A stretch of DNA of 64,000 nucleotides from Alkalimonas amylolytica (GTDB lineage Bacteria > Pseudomonadota > Gammaproteobacteria > Enterobacterales > Alteromonadaceae): contig NZ_FNRM01000002.1 in the NCBI RefSeq assembly GCF_900107845.1, positions 1 through 64,000 of the forward strand, written 5' to 3'. This document shows, one piece after another, positions 7,830 to 17,780 of this stretch (positions are counted from its first letter, which is position 1; each line of letters opens with the position of its first letter). Made by a program: the position numbers and the translations under genes. The notes beneath the pieces were generated by a model. That model did not search any database and was not told where the DNA came from. It saw only the letters and a list, made by a program, of their open reading frames with translations.

Positions 7830-10439
7830 CTAATATATTGCCTTGCAAACGATGGCAGCCTCATCTGTAACAACCTGAATTTCTATAGGTTTTAGTCCTT
7901 GAGTTAATTGCTCTAATACCAGGACCGACAACTCTGGCAATAACTTATTTTGCAATATATTGTGGATAGTTCGGGCTCCGGACCCTGCATCCTGACATTG
8001 TTCGGTGATCAAGCTAAGTAATTCATCCCCATAACTGAGTACTATCTGATGGTTTGCCTGCAACCGGTTTGCTATCCGCTTTAATTGCAAGTTTGCGATA
8101 TGTTGCAACTTACTGTTGTCAAGTGGCAGGTATGGAATGACATTGACCCGACCTAAAAATGCTGGTTTAAAGTATTCCAGTAAGTCAGGCTGCAATGCTT
8201 TGGACAAGCCGGCAATGGATGGTGCAGTTTCAGGGTCTTCAAACAACCGCATCGTGCTATCAGTGCCCACGTTGGATGTCATAATAATAGTGGTATTCTT
8301 AAAGTCGATATCTCGACCTTCACCATCTTTAATCAAGCCTTTATCAAAGACCTGATAAAAAATATCCTGCACGCCGGGGTGCGCTTTTTCCATCTCATCC
8401 AACAATATGACACTGTAAGGCTTCCGGCGGACGGCTTCGGTTAGTACCCCTCCTTCACCATAGCCGACATAACCTGGCGGTGAGCCTAATAGCATTGAGA
8501 CCTTATGCTCTTCTTTAAACTCAGACATGTTGATCACGGTAAGGTGGTCTTCACTGCCATACACCTGCTCTGCCAGCGCCAATGCAGTTTCTGTTTTTCC
8601 AACACCGCTAGGGCCTGTTAGCAGAAAAACCCCATTCGGCTTTTTTTCATCCGCCAATTGTGCTCTGGATGTCTGCACGGTTTTGGCAATCAACTCTAGT
8701 GCATGGTCCTGACCAATCACCCGTTGTTGCATCACCTGCTTCAGATTGAGCACTGCTGCGATTTCATCGTTCTGCATTTTACCAAGAGGAATACCGGTCC
8801 AATCCGCTACCACCTGAGCAACCAATTGGTCATCAACCTGCCAAAACACCATAGGCTCGGCTATGCTTTGATAGCGTAAACGAAGCTCTTGCAAATCAGC
8901 CTGTAGCACTTGCAATTCCTGCTCATCCGTTTGCTGCTGAATGGAAAGCATCAGAGCTTTAGCCTGAGCCACCAACTCATTTTGTTGTTGCCATTCGGTA
9001 TGCAAGGCATCCAACTGCTGTTGTGCCTGTTCAATCTCCCCTTGCAATGCCACCATGGCGGTCTGCTCAGTGCCATGCAGCTTATGCTCACGCGCTGCGA
9101 CCTGCAGTTTGGCCTGTAATTGCTCAACCAATCGCTGTTGATCTTCCAGTTTACCCGGAATGGCGTCCTGGCTCATGGCCACACGGGCGCAAGCTGTGTC
9201 AAGCAGTGCTACGGCTTTATCAGGCAATTGCCGGCCGTTGATGTAACGATGTGACAAATGCACTGCAGCCACCAAGGCGTTTTCAGATAAATGTACTCCG
9301 TGGTGTTGTTCCATCACCGGCAACAGTCCACGTAGCATGGTGACAGCTTTATCAGGCTCAGGCTCCTCAACTTTGACGACCTGGAAGCGCCGGGTCAATG
9401 CAGCATCTTTTTCAAAATATTTTTTGTACTCAGCCCAGGTTGTAGCAGCTATGGTTCTTAGCTCACCTCGGGCTAAAGCAGGTTTTAGCAAATTTGCGGC
9501 ATCGTTTTGTCCTGCCTGGCCACCACTACCAATCATGGTATGCGCTTCATCAATAAATAGAATCACAGGAACAGGGGATGCTTTTACTTCGGCAATCACA
9601 TTTTTCAACCGATTCTCAAACTCACCTTTCATGCCAGCGCCAGCTTGCAACAATGCCAAATCCAGTACCCGAAGCGAGACCGACTTCAACTTGTCTGGCA
9701 CATCGCCACAAGCAATACGTAGTGCTAACCCTTCAACCACTGCCGTTTTACCAACACCAGCTTCACCAGTTAGTATTGGGTTGTTCTGACGACGTCGGGT
9801 TAAGATGTCAATCATTTGCCGTACTTCATAATCACGGCCGATAATAGGATCCAGTTTGTTGGCCCGAGCCTGGGCTGTTAAATCCTGGGTGAATTGATCC
9901 AAAGCCGGAGTTTTGCCGTTCGCTGCGATAGCTGGTGCGGAAGCTGGCCCGGAACTGCTTTGCTCGGTAGAACGCTGTTGCAACTGTGGCCAGGCAGCCA
10001 GCAGCTGAGCAGTATCAAGTTTCTCCAACATTGGCAGGCGGCGTAACAATAAAGCTGCCAGGCTCTCATCCTTTAAAGCACTGTAAAGTAAATAAGCACT
10101 TCTGATCTGCTGATCACCAAACTCAATGGTGCAATTCAGCCAGGTTTGGCGCAATAAACCCACCAGGTTGGTAGAGATGCTTGGTAAGCTACTGTTGCCT
10201 GTTTTTAAACCTTCCAGTGCACGATGCAGCTGTTGGCGAAGCTGATCAGGATCGATACTGAATGCTGATAAAATTAACTGCAAATCCCCTGCTTCCATAT
10301 CCAGCATGGCATCAAACCAATGCTCAATTTCGACAGAGAAATGGCTGCGGGATTGGCAACGTGCAGTTGCCGTCTCGAGTGCCTGACGACAAACGGGGTT
10401 AAGCTTTTCAACCAAGCTTTTCAAAGAGGTGTTGGACAT
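7830..10439 (-). CDS. clpV: ClpV / TssH AAA+ ATPase
   Basis: Encodes 869 residues with a Clp N-domain (1-150) and two AAA+ modules. The first Walker A, GEAGVGKT, is at 225-232 with ILFIDEAHTMIG as Walker B. The middle domain is a Gln-rich coiled coil (about 410-530). The second module has GPSGVGKT and VILLDEMEKAHP plus the sensor region IIMTSNVGTDS. ClpV recognises the contracted TssBC sheath, through TssC, and unfolds it for recycling. The middle-domain length and QQRLVEQLQAKLQ coiled coil fit the T6SS ClpV group rather than ClpB. The gene follows tssG by 11 bases. TagJ upstream is the known accessory of ClpV-TssB contact in other systems. Confidence 0.96.
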   Translation of the reverse strand: MSNTSLKSLVEKLNPVCRQALETATARCQSRSHFSVEIEHWFDAMLDMEAGDLQLILSAFSIDPDQLRQQLHRALEGLKTGNSSLPSISTNLVGLLRQTWLNCTIEFGDQQIRSAYLLYSALKDESLAALLLRRLPMLEKLDTAQLLAAWPQLQQRSTEQSSSGPASAPAIAANGKTPALDQFTQDLTAQARANKLDPIIGRDYEVRQMIDILTRRRQNNPILTGEAGVGKTAVVEGLALRIACGDVPDKLKSVSLRVLDLALLQAGAGMKGEFENRLKNVIAEVKASPVPVILFIDEAHTMIGSGGQAGQNDAANLLKPALARGELRTIAATTWAEYKKYFEKDAALTRRFQVVKVEEPEPDKAVTMLRGLLPVMEQHHGVHLSENALVAAVHLSHRYINGRQLPDKAVALLDTACARVAMSQDAIPGKLEDQQRLVEQLQAKLQVAAREHKLHGTEQTAMVALQGEIEQAQQQLDALHTEWQQQNELVAQAKALMLSIQQQTDEQELQVLQADLQELRLRYQSIAEPMVFWQVDDQLVAQVVADWTGIPLGKMQNDEIAAVLNLKQVMQQRVIGQDHALELIAKTVQTSRAQLADEKKPNGVFLLTGPSGVGKTETALALAEQVYGSEDHLTVINMSEFKEEHKVSMLLGSPPGYVGYGEGGVLTEAVRRKPYSVILLDEMEKAHPGVQDIFYQVFDKGLIKDGEGRDIDFKNTTIIMTSNVGTDSTMRLFEDPETAPSIAGLSKALQPDLLEYFKPAFLGRVNVIPYLPLDNSKLQHIANLQLKRIANRLQANHQIVLSYGDELLSLITEQCQDAGSGARTIHNILQNKLLPELSVLVLEQLTQGLKPIEIQVVTDEAAIVCKAIY

Positions 10440-10450
10440 AGTTATTTACC

Positions 10451-11455
10451 TTAATGATCATGTTTGCGTGTAAGCCTGAAGCTGACATGCGTGGCAGAAC
10501 TGTTTCTGGCATCTGCAGCCATTAACACCCCCCCCATACCCAACTGGCTTCGGCCATTCAGGCTAGCAATGGGGAAGTCAGCAACCCGGGCTTTTAATCG
10601 CACCCGACATTGCATGGACGGCTCCAGATAGTGACTAAGAAGTTGCTGCATGCGCAGATAACCCGGCTTGCCAGGTAATAGTGACTGAATGACGGATGAT
10701 TCGGCTTGAATACAGAGTTCCACCACCGAGCTGATATCCCACACTTTGCTGCCAAGCATGCTGGAACGACCCAATTGACCATATTGACCGTCTGGTTGAT
10801 GCAAACTGGCTAAACGGCTTTGCTCGGAACGGGCCAGATGAATCCAACGACCGGTCAATGGCATCACCTCAACATCAGCGGATAACAAGTGACTGAGTTG
10901 CAAACTTAACTGCTGTGCACTTGGCACACTTCGGCTATAAAAGCCGCCATAAAACAGACAGGTGTTGCTTTCCTGACCGGTCAGTTGCTGCATGACAAAA
11001 CTAAAGGGGTCGATACTGCCTGGCCTGGCTTGGTATTGACAGGCAAAACGATACTTCTCCCAAGCCCGGTAAAACAAAGAGATCAAGCGATGATTAAACA
11101 GATCAAAAAAATCACGCATGGTCGGATCTTTTTGCTTTAAACGTTCAAGCACCAGCTCACTGTAATGGATGGGTAATACGCCACTTGGACCGGTAAGGCC
11201 AAAGAAGCTTACCACCATCTCAAAGGCTGCCAGGCTTGCATCCTGACAAGCTTTTTGCTGTACTGCCGTAATAGCATTACCCGGAAAGCCAAGGTTTTGA
11301 ACCGCTTTAAAGCGAATCAACTCATCACGTGGGAAGCTATCACGTCCCACACCATGCCAATGCTTTTGCTCTGCTCCCAGTTGCTGTTCTATTGCAAAGA
11401 CAGCTTGATAGAAATCCATATCCACTGGATTGATTGTGACTGGCCAGACACTCAT
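10451..11455 (-). CDS. tssG: TssG baseplate protein
   Basis: Encodes 334 residues, usual for TssG (VasB/ImpH). Family signatures visible are RFKAVQNLGFPGNAITAV near 48-65, FFGLTGPSGVLPIHYSELVLERLKQKDPTMRDFFDLFNHRLISLFYRAWEKYR at 85-140, and GRSSMLGSKVWD near 228. TssG joins TssE, TssF and TssK in the baseplate wedge. The ATG overlaps the tssF stop by four bases (ATGA), so translation is coupled. It lacks membrane segments. Confidence 0.95.
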   Translation of the reverse strand: MSVWPVTINPVDMDFYQAVFAIEQQLGAEQKHWHGVGRDSFPRDELIRFKAVQNLGFPGNAITAVQQKACQDASLAAFEMVVSFFGLTGPSGVLPIHYSELVLERLKQKDPTMRDFFDLFNHRLISLFYRAWEKYRFACQYQARPGSIDPFSFVMQQLTGQESNTCLFYGGFYSRSVPSAQQLSLQLSHLLSADVEVMPLTGRWIHLARSEQSRLASLHQPDGQYGQLGRSSMLGSKVWDISSVVELCIQAESSVIQSLLPGKPGYLRMQQLLSHYLEPSMQCRVRLKARVADFPIASLNGRSQLGMGGVLMAADARNSSATHVSFRLTRKHDH

Positions 11456-13284
11456 AACAGCACCTTGTTGCCAACTCTGGCTGGCCAGGTGTGATAATTC
11501 TGTTCATGCTCTTTTAGTTTAATGGTTAATCGTGTATACGAATTAACTGCTGCAAACTGGGCAAAGAAATGATCCAGCACCGAGGCAAAAAAGTACACAT
11601 TGCTACCGGCATAAGCAGCTTGCGTCATTTCAATCAAGATCTCACTGCCACTGCATACCGCAACACGCCCCTTGTCATTGACACGCGCTGTACCAGGATG
11701 AATTCGAACTTTGTGAATACCATCAATCAAAGCTTTCGATTCGGGTGTGCAACGAAAATCATACAAGCGCAGTGTTTCTTTTAGCCGTTGCTCGGCATCC
11801 TCGGCAGTAAAATAGTTCAGGGTCAAATGCTTCACCAACTGCCAACGACTACTATCGCCAAGAGCAGGACGGATCGGCATTGTTGGTGCCATCAAGCAAC
11901 GACTTTGCTTGATAACATCCGCATGCTGAAGAATCTGGAATCCAGGTTCACCACCACCAAATGGCAAGTGATTAGGCAGGTTTCGATTGCTGCATAAGGC
12001 AGTCACCTGGATCACTTGATCATTTCGTCCACCTTGGCCCTGACTGTGTTGAAAGCTTCTATCTACCAGCGAAAGAAATACTTCCGTTCCCGCTTCACTG
12101 AAGCCACCGGCCCAATCGGCGAATTCACGTCGGCTATGCCAAAATAGGTTCTCTTGTTGAACATAGTTTGGATGCCCCTGACTGTAATAAGGGTGCACCG
12201 TTGTCTTTTGCCCATCAGAGTCGAGTAATTGTACTTGCTCTATCTGCAACACTTCACAGATATCCGCATCCAGGTATTGAGGGGCAAGCCGGTACTCGTA
12301 ATGTGAGCGCTCAAAATTGATAGGCTCGAGCTTTTGTTCAAAAATATTCAATACTGGGGTACAACCAAGCAGCAGGCTGTCTTTTGTGATATGGCGCTCT
12401 AACTCCGCGTTCACTTCACTGAAATACAGATAGATATAGCAACTACTGGCTTTCTCTGGCCATGTTTGCTCTAAGCCAGAAAGCTCGACAAATAAAAATT
12501 TTTCCGGAAAAAGAAATTGCTCAACCAGAAGTCGATAACCAGTAAAGCTGCGGTGCGTATATGGCACGACTCGCTCAGCATCATTAAAACCTACTGCTTT
12601 TAATTGTTCTGGCGCCAGGTAGCTCACATCATTCGGCGTTTCTTTCGCTGCAATACCTATCCGCAGTAATTGCCGGTTTAACATTTCATACAGGTTATAC
12701 ACATGATGTCGCTGCCCATTCAGGTAAAAGCGCAACTTACCCACCCCAAGCTCACTGATGGCAGTATTATCAAACTCGGTAGTTAGTTGAAGTCGCAGCA
12801 GCGCTTTAGCAGACTGATGGCTAGGTGGTTGAGGTGCATTGAATGGGCTGTTTTTATATTCGGCATGGTCTATTGTCATAGGCCACACCTCGGTGTCGTA
12901 ACACGAACGAAACATGCATGGCTTCATTCCATCGACTTTCGTTTTGAACTCGGTCCCACGCTTAATGGTAATGCCGGAGTCTGATAAGTTCTGTGAGGTT
13001 AATTGCAATACAGCAAAGGACGGGATCGGAGCCTGATAATCTGGATATAGCTGCCCCAACAAGGCGTCGGTCAATTCGGGAAAGCTGTCATCCAGCTTTT
13101 GACGAATTTGAGCTGTTAACAATGCAAAGGCTTCAATTAACCGTGAAACATGTGGGTCTTCCACTTGCTCATCACTGATTCTGAGCCGGCCGGCAACTTT
13201 GGGGTATTTTTCTGCAAACTCGCTGCCCATCCGCCGAATAAAAGTAAGCTCCCGATTGTAGTACTTCAGTAGATCTTCGTTCAT
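11452..13284 (-). CDS. tssF: TssF baseplate protein
   Basis: Encodes 610 residues. It starts MNEDLLKYYNRELTFIRRMGSEFAEKYPKVAGRL, the characteristic TssF (VasA/ImpG) opening, followed by DPHVSRLIEAFALLTAQIRQKLDDSFPELTDALLGQLYP. The C-terminal part has GVLDHFFAQF-like residues (ASVLDHFFAQFAAVNSYTRL). TssF forms the 2:1 wedge core with TssG around the VgrG hub. Start and stop overlap the neighbours (TGATG with tssE, ATGA with tssG), indicating one translational unit tssE-tssF-tssG. Confidence 0.96.
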   Translation of the reverse strand: MNEDLLKYYNRELTFIRRMGSEFAEKYPKVAGRLRISDEQVEDPHVSRLIEAFALLTAQIRQKLDDSFPELTDALLGQLYPDYQAPIPSFAVLQLTSQNLSDSGITIKRGTEFKTKVDGMKPCMFRSCYDTEVWPMTIDHAEYKNSPFNAPQPPSHQSAKALLRLQLTTEFDNTAISELGVGKLRFYLNGQRHHVYNLYEMLNRQLLRIGIAAKETPNDVSYLAPEQLKAVGFNDAERVVPYTHRSFTGYRLLVEQFLFPEKFLFVELSGLEQTWPEKASSCYIYLYFSEVNAELERHITKDSLLLGCTPVLNIFEQKLEPINFERSHYEYRLAPQYLDADICEVLQIEQVQLLDSDGQKTTVHPYYSQGHPNYVQQENLFWHSRREFADWAGGFSEAGTEVFLSLVDRSFQHSQGQGGRNDQVIQVTALCSNRNLPNHLPFGGGEPGFQILQHADVIKQSRCLMAPTMPIRPALGDSSRWQLVKHLTLNYFTAEDAEQRLKETLRLYDFRCTPESKALIDGIHKVRIHPGTARVNDKGRVAVCSGSEILIEMTQAAYAGSNVYFFASVLDHFFAQFAAVNSYTRLTIKLKEHEQNYHTWPARVGNKVLL

Positions 13285-13775
13285 CAGGCAGATTCCACAA
13301 TTCTAAGGCCTAAATTGACCGGCTCAACCTCAGAGTCAAACAAGACGTGCTCTGGCTCAGGATCTGCGTGCAACAGCGCCTGGATCCGCAAGCGAACCAC
13401 ACGCTCAACCTCATTGCGTGGTTCAAGCGGAATGACTTCTACATCCACAAAGCGCGGCTCAAACCGGCGGATAGCCAGCTCTACTGTTTTGCAAAGTTGT
13501 TCGCGACCATGCTGAGAGTCCACCACCATGACTGAAAAATCCGGCAGTCCATAATTCATTAAGCTCTGTGATAGCTCGGTAAACTCAGTAGGCCAAATAT
13601 TCCATTGCACACGCGTATTCAATAAGTTTTGTAAATCCCGGCGAACACTGGCTCGCAATGCCCTCAGATCAAAGCCACGTCGAACACGTTTCGACTCTTT
13701 TTCGCCCGGAGCCTCGTCAATTAAGCGATCCAGCAATGATTGCTGGAGCGGTTGCTTGTTGCGAATTTTAACCAC
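13284..13775 (-). CDS. tssE: TssE baseplate protein (gp25-like)
   Basis: Encodes 163 residues of the gp25/lysozyme-like family. Visible signatures are QSLLDRLIDEAP, LRASVRRDLQNLLNTRVQWNIWPTEFTELSQSLMNYGLPDFS and the baseplate EPR motif as RRFEPRFVDVEVIPLEP. TssE links the baseplate wedge to the first sheath ring. The predicted start is a GTG (VKIRNKQ follows), with no good ribosome-binding site visible, so synthesis may depend on coupling with tagJ, which ends 10 bases upstream. The stop overlaps the tssF start by one base. Confidence 0.94.
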   Translation of the reverse strand: MVKIRNKQPLQQSLLDRLIDEAPGEKESKRVRRGFDLRALRASVRRDLQNLLNTRVQWNIWPTEFTELSQSLMNYGLPDFSVMVVDSQHGREQLCKTVELAIRRFEPRFVDVEVIPLEPRNEVERVVRLRIQALLHADPEPEHVLFDSEVEPVNLGLRIVESA

Positions 13776-13785
13776 GATGGCTAGC

Positions 13786-14583
13786 TCAATGACTTACGAC
13801 GCTAACAGCATGCCACTGACGCAGTTGGGTTAATGGCAAAGCCTGCTCATCCACCAACAGCATCTTCTGTCCAATCCCGGTAACCAGATGATCTCCGTGC
13901 TGCCGCCAGTCAGTTTCTCTGCCAAGACGGCTCAATTCTGAATCGCTGGCGATGTAGCAAACCGGCAAAAAAGCCTCTCCCTGAGGGCCATCAACTATCG
14001 AGATGTTTACCCGTCGCCAAGCCATGTCAATAATGGATTTTGCCGGTTGTAGCTCAAGGGACTCAATCTCACTGAACTTGGCAAGATAGAACTTACCATC
14101 GGTACCTAATAACTCGAGATAGCCACCCAAGCTATCGTCCAGGTCCCGGACTTCCTGCACCGTCTCGCCATTTAACTCAAACTGAGCGGACTGACGCAAA
14201 GACTCTAATTGCTCCGCCGCACGCTCTGCTGCAATGAAATCCCCTTCACGCATAGCAAGATGCAATGCCAGTAAAGCTTCAAAACTTGCATCTACCTTGC
14301 CAAACAAGGTAGCCGTCATGCCGCCCTGATAGAAATCCTGTCGAGCCGTTTGTGCACGGATTAACTGGCGTAAATTAACAGCCCCCATCAAGCAGTCCGG
14401 ATGTTGCCGGACCATCATATCGAGCTGCTGGTCTGCTTTATCGAGTTCGCCAATGACGCATAGCAGCTCAACATAGATAGAGCGTAAATCAAGGGATAAA
14501 GGATCATCTTTTAACAAGCTTTCCAGACGCTGTTTAGCTTCTAGCAAATGACCCTGAACAATACTTTCTTTTACTTTTTTCAT
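13786..14583 (-). CDS. tagJ: TagJ / ImpE sheath-recycling accessory
   Basis: Encodes 265 residues. The TPR-like N-terminus (VQGHLLEAKQRLESLLKDDPLSLDLRSIYVELLCVIGELDKADQQL) and the C-terminal ImpE part (YLELLGTDGKFYLAKFSEI, DMAWRRVNISI, DGPQGEAFLPVCY) identify the family. In other T6SSs TagJ binds the TssB N-terminus and ClpV and promotes sheath disassembly. The ATG at 14583 is preferred to the GTG three codons upstream because AAGGTG lies 6 bases before it. It begins 10 bases after the second tssC-like gene, placing sheath and sheath-recycling functions together. Confidence 0.92.
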   Translation of the reverse strand: MKKVKESIVQGHLLEAKQRLESLLKDDPLSLDLRSIYVELLCVIGELDKADQQLDMMVRQHPDCLMGAVNLRQLIRAQTARQDFYQGGMTATLFGKVDASFEALLALHLAMREGDFIAAERAAEQLESLRQSAQFELNGETVQEVRDLDDSLGGYLELLGTDGKFYLAKFSEIESLELQPAKSIIDMAWRRVNISIVDGPQGEAFLPVCYIASDSELSRLGRETDWRQHGDHLVTGIGQKMLLVDEQALPLTQLRQWHAVSVVSH

Positions 14584-14593
14584 GGCAAGCACC

Positions 14594-16171
14594 TTAGGAT
14601 TTATTCGGTTGAGGTGGAGACAACTCAGCGACCAACTTGACGGTGGTCAGCATTTGCTCCAATTGAAAATGAGGTTGTAACTGGATAATGGAGTAGTATT
14701 TACCGGGCTTGCCGGGTTTTTCCCTTACCTGAATTTGTGCATTTCTCAGTGGATGACGAGCCCGTACCTCAGTCGAAGCATCTTCTGTAGCCGTGGTGTA
14801 TTGATACAGCCACCGTTGCAGGTCTTGCTCACACTCTTTCGCTGTTTGATAACCACCCACCTTGTCACGGCCGATGACCTTGATGTAATGCGCAAATCGG
14901 GAGACACATAAAATGTGCTGCAACATGGTCGATAAGCGTGCGTTGACATCGGCCGAAGCCACATCGTAACGCCTTGCCCGCTGCACCGATGAATTGCTGT
15001 AAAAGGCGTAGATATCACTGTAAGGCACAGCACACAACGGGATAAAACCATTATCCGCCAGCTCAGACTCGAAACGATGGCCAATTTGCAGGTTTACTGC
15101 TGGCATGGCGTGGCGTCGTCGAAGATCCGTGCTGTAACAGCTTCGTGGTAATTCGTTAACCACACCAAAATTATACTGCCCTGGTTTCATCCCTCGGATC
15201 TGAGCAAACCAGCCAGACTCAGAAAATGCACGGATCAATACAGCGGTAAAAGCATAGCCGGCATTGCCCCATAAATAGTCTCTGGCAGGATTACTGAGTT
15301 GTTCACGAAAGCGGAATTGATCGCTTCGCTTGCCATTGTCTCGATATGGGGAGCGCATCAAAACCTGTGGCATAACCAAGCCAAGAAAGCGGGTATCTTC
15401 CATCTCTCTCAGTTGCTGCCAGCGCATGTATTCAGGCTGTTTGAACTGGCTAGAGATATCTTGCACCTGACCGAGTTCGGAAAAATCATTGACTCCGAAA
15501 AATGCGCTATCAACCGCAGTGATAAACGGAGCAAACGCCGCGGCACTTGCCTTGGCAATTTCCTTCAGAATATCAATATCATGATACAATTGGCCCGGGC
15601 GCAGCGTATGGCTTAGCTGGTAGTCTCCCAGCAGCACCCCAAAAGGCTCACCGCCAGGCATGTCGAATTCTTTTTCATACACCAACTTAAAGAATTCGCT
15701 CTGATCAAAATCAATGGCTCTGTTTAAATCTCTGCCAAGCTCACTCCAGCTCAGTGGCAGCAACTTCACTTTGACTTTTTGTTCCCTGTCATGCAGTTCT
15801 GTCTGCTCAACCAAGTAGAGAACTCCCCGCCAGCTGGCTTCTAGTTGCTGCAGATTAGGATGATGTAAAATAGCATTGACTTGAGCATTTAATAGTACAT
15901 CGATGGCAGCAATAGCTTTGCTAAGGCAGTGCAAAAGCTGATCTACCCGGGTAGGCCTTATCGATTCAATATGGTCTGCCCAATAAGAAGCGGCAGCAAC
16001 AGGATCTTGCTCATGCAGAAAGTACAGCAACTTGCTTTGCATTGCTGACTGCTCAAATCGGTGCTTATCTTGGCCGGCGTTATCGGATGAACGAGCAAAC
16101 ACTTGTTCATCAATAAAGCTCAGGGTTGTTTCAGCACCACAATCCACTTGTTGTTCAGCGGAAAAAAGCAT
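14594..16171 (-). CDS. Second TssC-like sheath protein
   Basis: Encodes 525 residues of the VipB/TssC family, clearly paralogous to the neighbouring TssC. Shared blocks are HPNLQQLEASWRGVLYLV, LNRAIDFDQSEFFKLVYEKEFDMPGGEPFGVLLGDYQ, LCVSRFAHYIKVIGRDKVGG and the C-terminal HPLRNAQIQVREKPGKPGKYYSIIQLQPHFQLEQM. An extra N-terminus of about 75 residues (MLFSAEQQVDCGAETT) replaces the usual start. Tandem large-sheath genes occur in a subset of T6SSs; Agrobacterium has TssC40 and TssC41. Whether this copy is built into the sheath, caps it or acts at the baseplate is not known. AAGGTG lies 5 bases before the ATG. Confidence 0.9.
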   Translation of the reverse strand: MLFSAEQQVDCGAETTLSFIDEQVFARSSDNAGQDKHRFEQSAMQSKLLYFLHEQDPVAAASYWADHIESIRPTRVDQLLHCLSKAIAAIDVLLNAQVNAILHHPNLQQLEASWRGVLYLVEQTELHDREQKVKVKLLPLSWSELGRDLNRAIDFDQSEFFKLVYEKEFDMPGGEPFGVLLGDYQLSHTLRPGQLYHDIDILKEIAKASAAAFAPFITAVDSAFFGVNDFSELGQVQDISSQFKQPEYMRWQQLREMEDTRFLGLVMPQVLMRSPYRDNGKRSDQFRFREQLSNPARDYLWGNAGYAFTAVLIRAFSESGWFAQIRGMKPGQYNFGVVNELPRSCYSTDLRRRHAMPAVNLQIGHRFESELADNGFIPLCAVPYSDIYAFYSNSSVQRARRYDVASADVNARLSTMLQHILCVSRFAHYIKVIGRDKVGGYQTAKECEQDLQRWLYQYTTATEDASTEVRARHPLRNAQIQVREKPGKPGKYYSIIQLQPHFQLEQMLTTVKLVAELSPPQPNKS

Positions 16172-16252
16172 ACTGCACCTTCATGGCTGAGAAACATGGA
16201 CTACTTGCCAGGCCCATTGAAATTCCTTTTCTGCAACGATCCATCATACCGA

Positions 16253-16274
16253 TGGAGCCTGCCAGCAGGCTCCA
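16253..16274 (-). terminator. Intercistronic hairpin behind tssC
   Basis: Perfect 10-base inverted repeat (TGGAGCCTGC and GCAGGCTCCA) with CA between the arms. It begins 11 bases after the tssC stop in the 114-base gap to the second tssC-like gene. No U run follows, so it is probably an mRNA-stabilising or partly terminating stem that favours tssB and tssC output. Confidence 0.6.
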
Positions 16275-16285
16275 CCGAGACTCAC

Positions 16286-17779
16286 TTAATTTCCCATTTC
16301 AGGAATTTTAGCTACCAACCGCAAAGAGGTGGTGAGCTCTTCCAGTTGCAGCCAAGGCCGTAGCCAGGCAACTGCATTGTAGGCACCCGGTTGACCAGGT
16401 ATTTCTCTTACCTGTACCTTGGCATCAGCCAGTGGGTAACGGGCCCGCACATCCTGGCCACTGCCTTCTGACGCATTGACATAGTTCAGGATCCAGCGAT
16501 TTAACCAGACCTCAACATCTTCAGCTTCCATAAAGCTGCCAATTTTGTCGCGAGCCAGCACCTTCAGGTAATGAGCAAAGCGAGAGGTTGCCATTAAGTA
16601 AGGCAAACGAGCAGAGATAGCAGCATTTGCTGTGGCTTCCGGGCTGCCATACTTTTTAGGCTTTTGTGCTGTTTGAGCACCGAAAAACACCGCATAGTCG
16701 GTATTTTTATAGTGGCATAATGGCAGGAAACCCATTTTCCCAAGCTCGGCTTCACGACGATCTGTGATACCAATCTCAGTCGGGCACTTCAGATCCGGAT
16801 CACCATCATCACTCAAAAACACATGGGTGGGTAAGCCTTCCACTTTACCACCACCTTCAGCCCCACGAATGGCAGTACAGAAGCCATATTTTGCGAAAGC
16901 TTGTGTTAAACGTGTGCCAAGCACATAAGACGCATTCATCCAGCAATACTTATCATGATCGGTGGTGACGGCCACCCCTTTTTCCGGATCGACTTCAAAC
17001 TCTTCGTATCCAAACTCGTCAATCGGGCTGGTAGCAGCTCCGTAGGGTAAACGAGCTAGTGCACGTGGCATGGTCAGGGTGACAAAACGGGAGTCCTCAC
17101 TCTCACGGAACGAACGCCACTTGGTGTATTCCAGCGACTCAAAGATTTTTTCCAGATCACGTGGCTTAGACAATTCAGTCCAGGAATCGAATCCAAACAA
17201 AGCGGGTGATGCGCTACTCAGAAAGGGACAAAAGCCTGCTGCAGCGACGTTGGACATATAGGTTAATGTTTCAACATCCTCCGGATGATTGGTAAATTCA
17301 TAGTCACCAATCAGAGCACCATAAGGCTCTCCACCTGGAGTGCCAAATTCGGATTCATACACTTTCTTGAACGTTTGGCTTTGATCGAATTCAACCGCTT
17401 TGCTCAAATCTTTGTATAGCTCACGCTTATTGATGCTGATCATGCGAATTTTCAACGATGCACTGGTTTCAGAGTTCATCACCAAGTGGTGTAAACCACG
17501 CCAGCTGCCTTCAAGCTTCTGAAAACCATCGCTGTGCATAATGGCCGCAAGCTGTGTGGAAATAAGCTGATCAATGCGCTTGATCGCTTCGTTAAACGTT
17601 ACTGTGAGGTTTTTGTTCCAGCTGACAGTGCCTTTCAATGCTTCTTCGGTTAAGGTGCGTAACAGCTCTTCTGCCCGTGAAGAGTCGGTTTGCTTGGTGG
17701 CACCAATCGCTTGTTCAAGCAACGATACAGCCGGTTGCTCCGTTGTTTCATGGGCTTGCGCCAGAGTTTCCGTACTCAT
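16286..17779 (-). CDS. tssC: TssC / VipB large sheath subunit
   Basis: Encodes about 497 residues from ATG 17779. Signatures are [124 protein letters not shown] and [35 protein letters not shown]. With TssB it forms the contractile sheath. The upstream in-frame start at 17809 is rejected because GAGGAG lies 7 bases before 17779 and the ATG follows the tssB TGA after one base. ClpV acts on its N-terminal helix. Confidence 0.97.
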   Translation of the reverse strand: MSTETLAQAHETTEQPAVSLLEQAIGATKQTDSSRAEELLRTLTEEALKGTVSWNKNLTVTFNEAIKRIDQLISTQLAAIMHSDGFQKLEGSWRGLHHLVMNSETSASLKIRMISINKRELYKDLSKAVEFDQSQTFKKVYESEFGTPGGEPYGALIGDYEFTNHPEDVETLTYMSNVAAAGFCPFLSSASPALFGFDSWTELSKPRDLEKIFESLEYTKWRSFRESEDSRFVTLTMPRALARLPYGAATSPIDEFGYEEFEVDPEKGVAVTTDHDKYCWMNASYVLGTRLTQAFAKYGFCTAIRGAEGGGKVEGLPTHVFLSDDGDPDLKCPTEIGITDRREAELGKMGFLPLCHYKNTDYAVFFGAQTAQKPKKYGSPEATANAAISARLPYLMATSRFAHYLKVLARDKIGSFMEAEDVEVWLNRWILNYVNASEGSGQDVRARYPLADAKVQVREIPGQPGAYNAVAWLRPWLQLEELTTSLRLVAKIPEMGN

Positions 17780-17780
17780 A

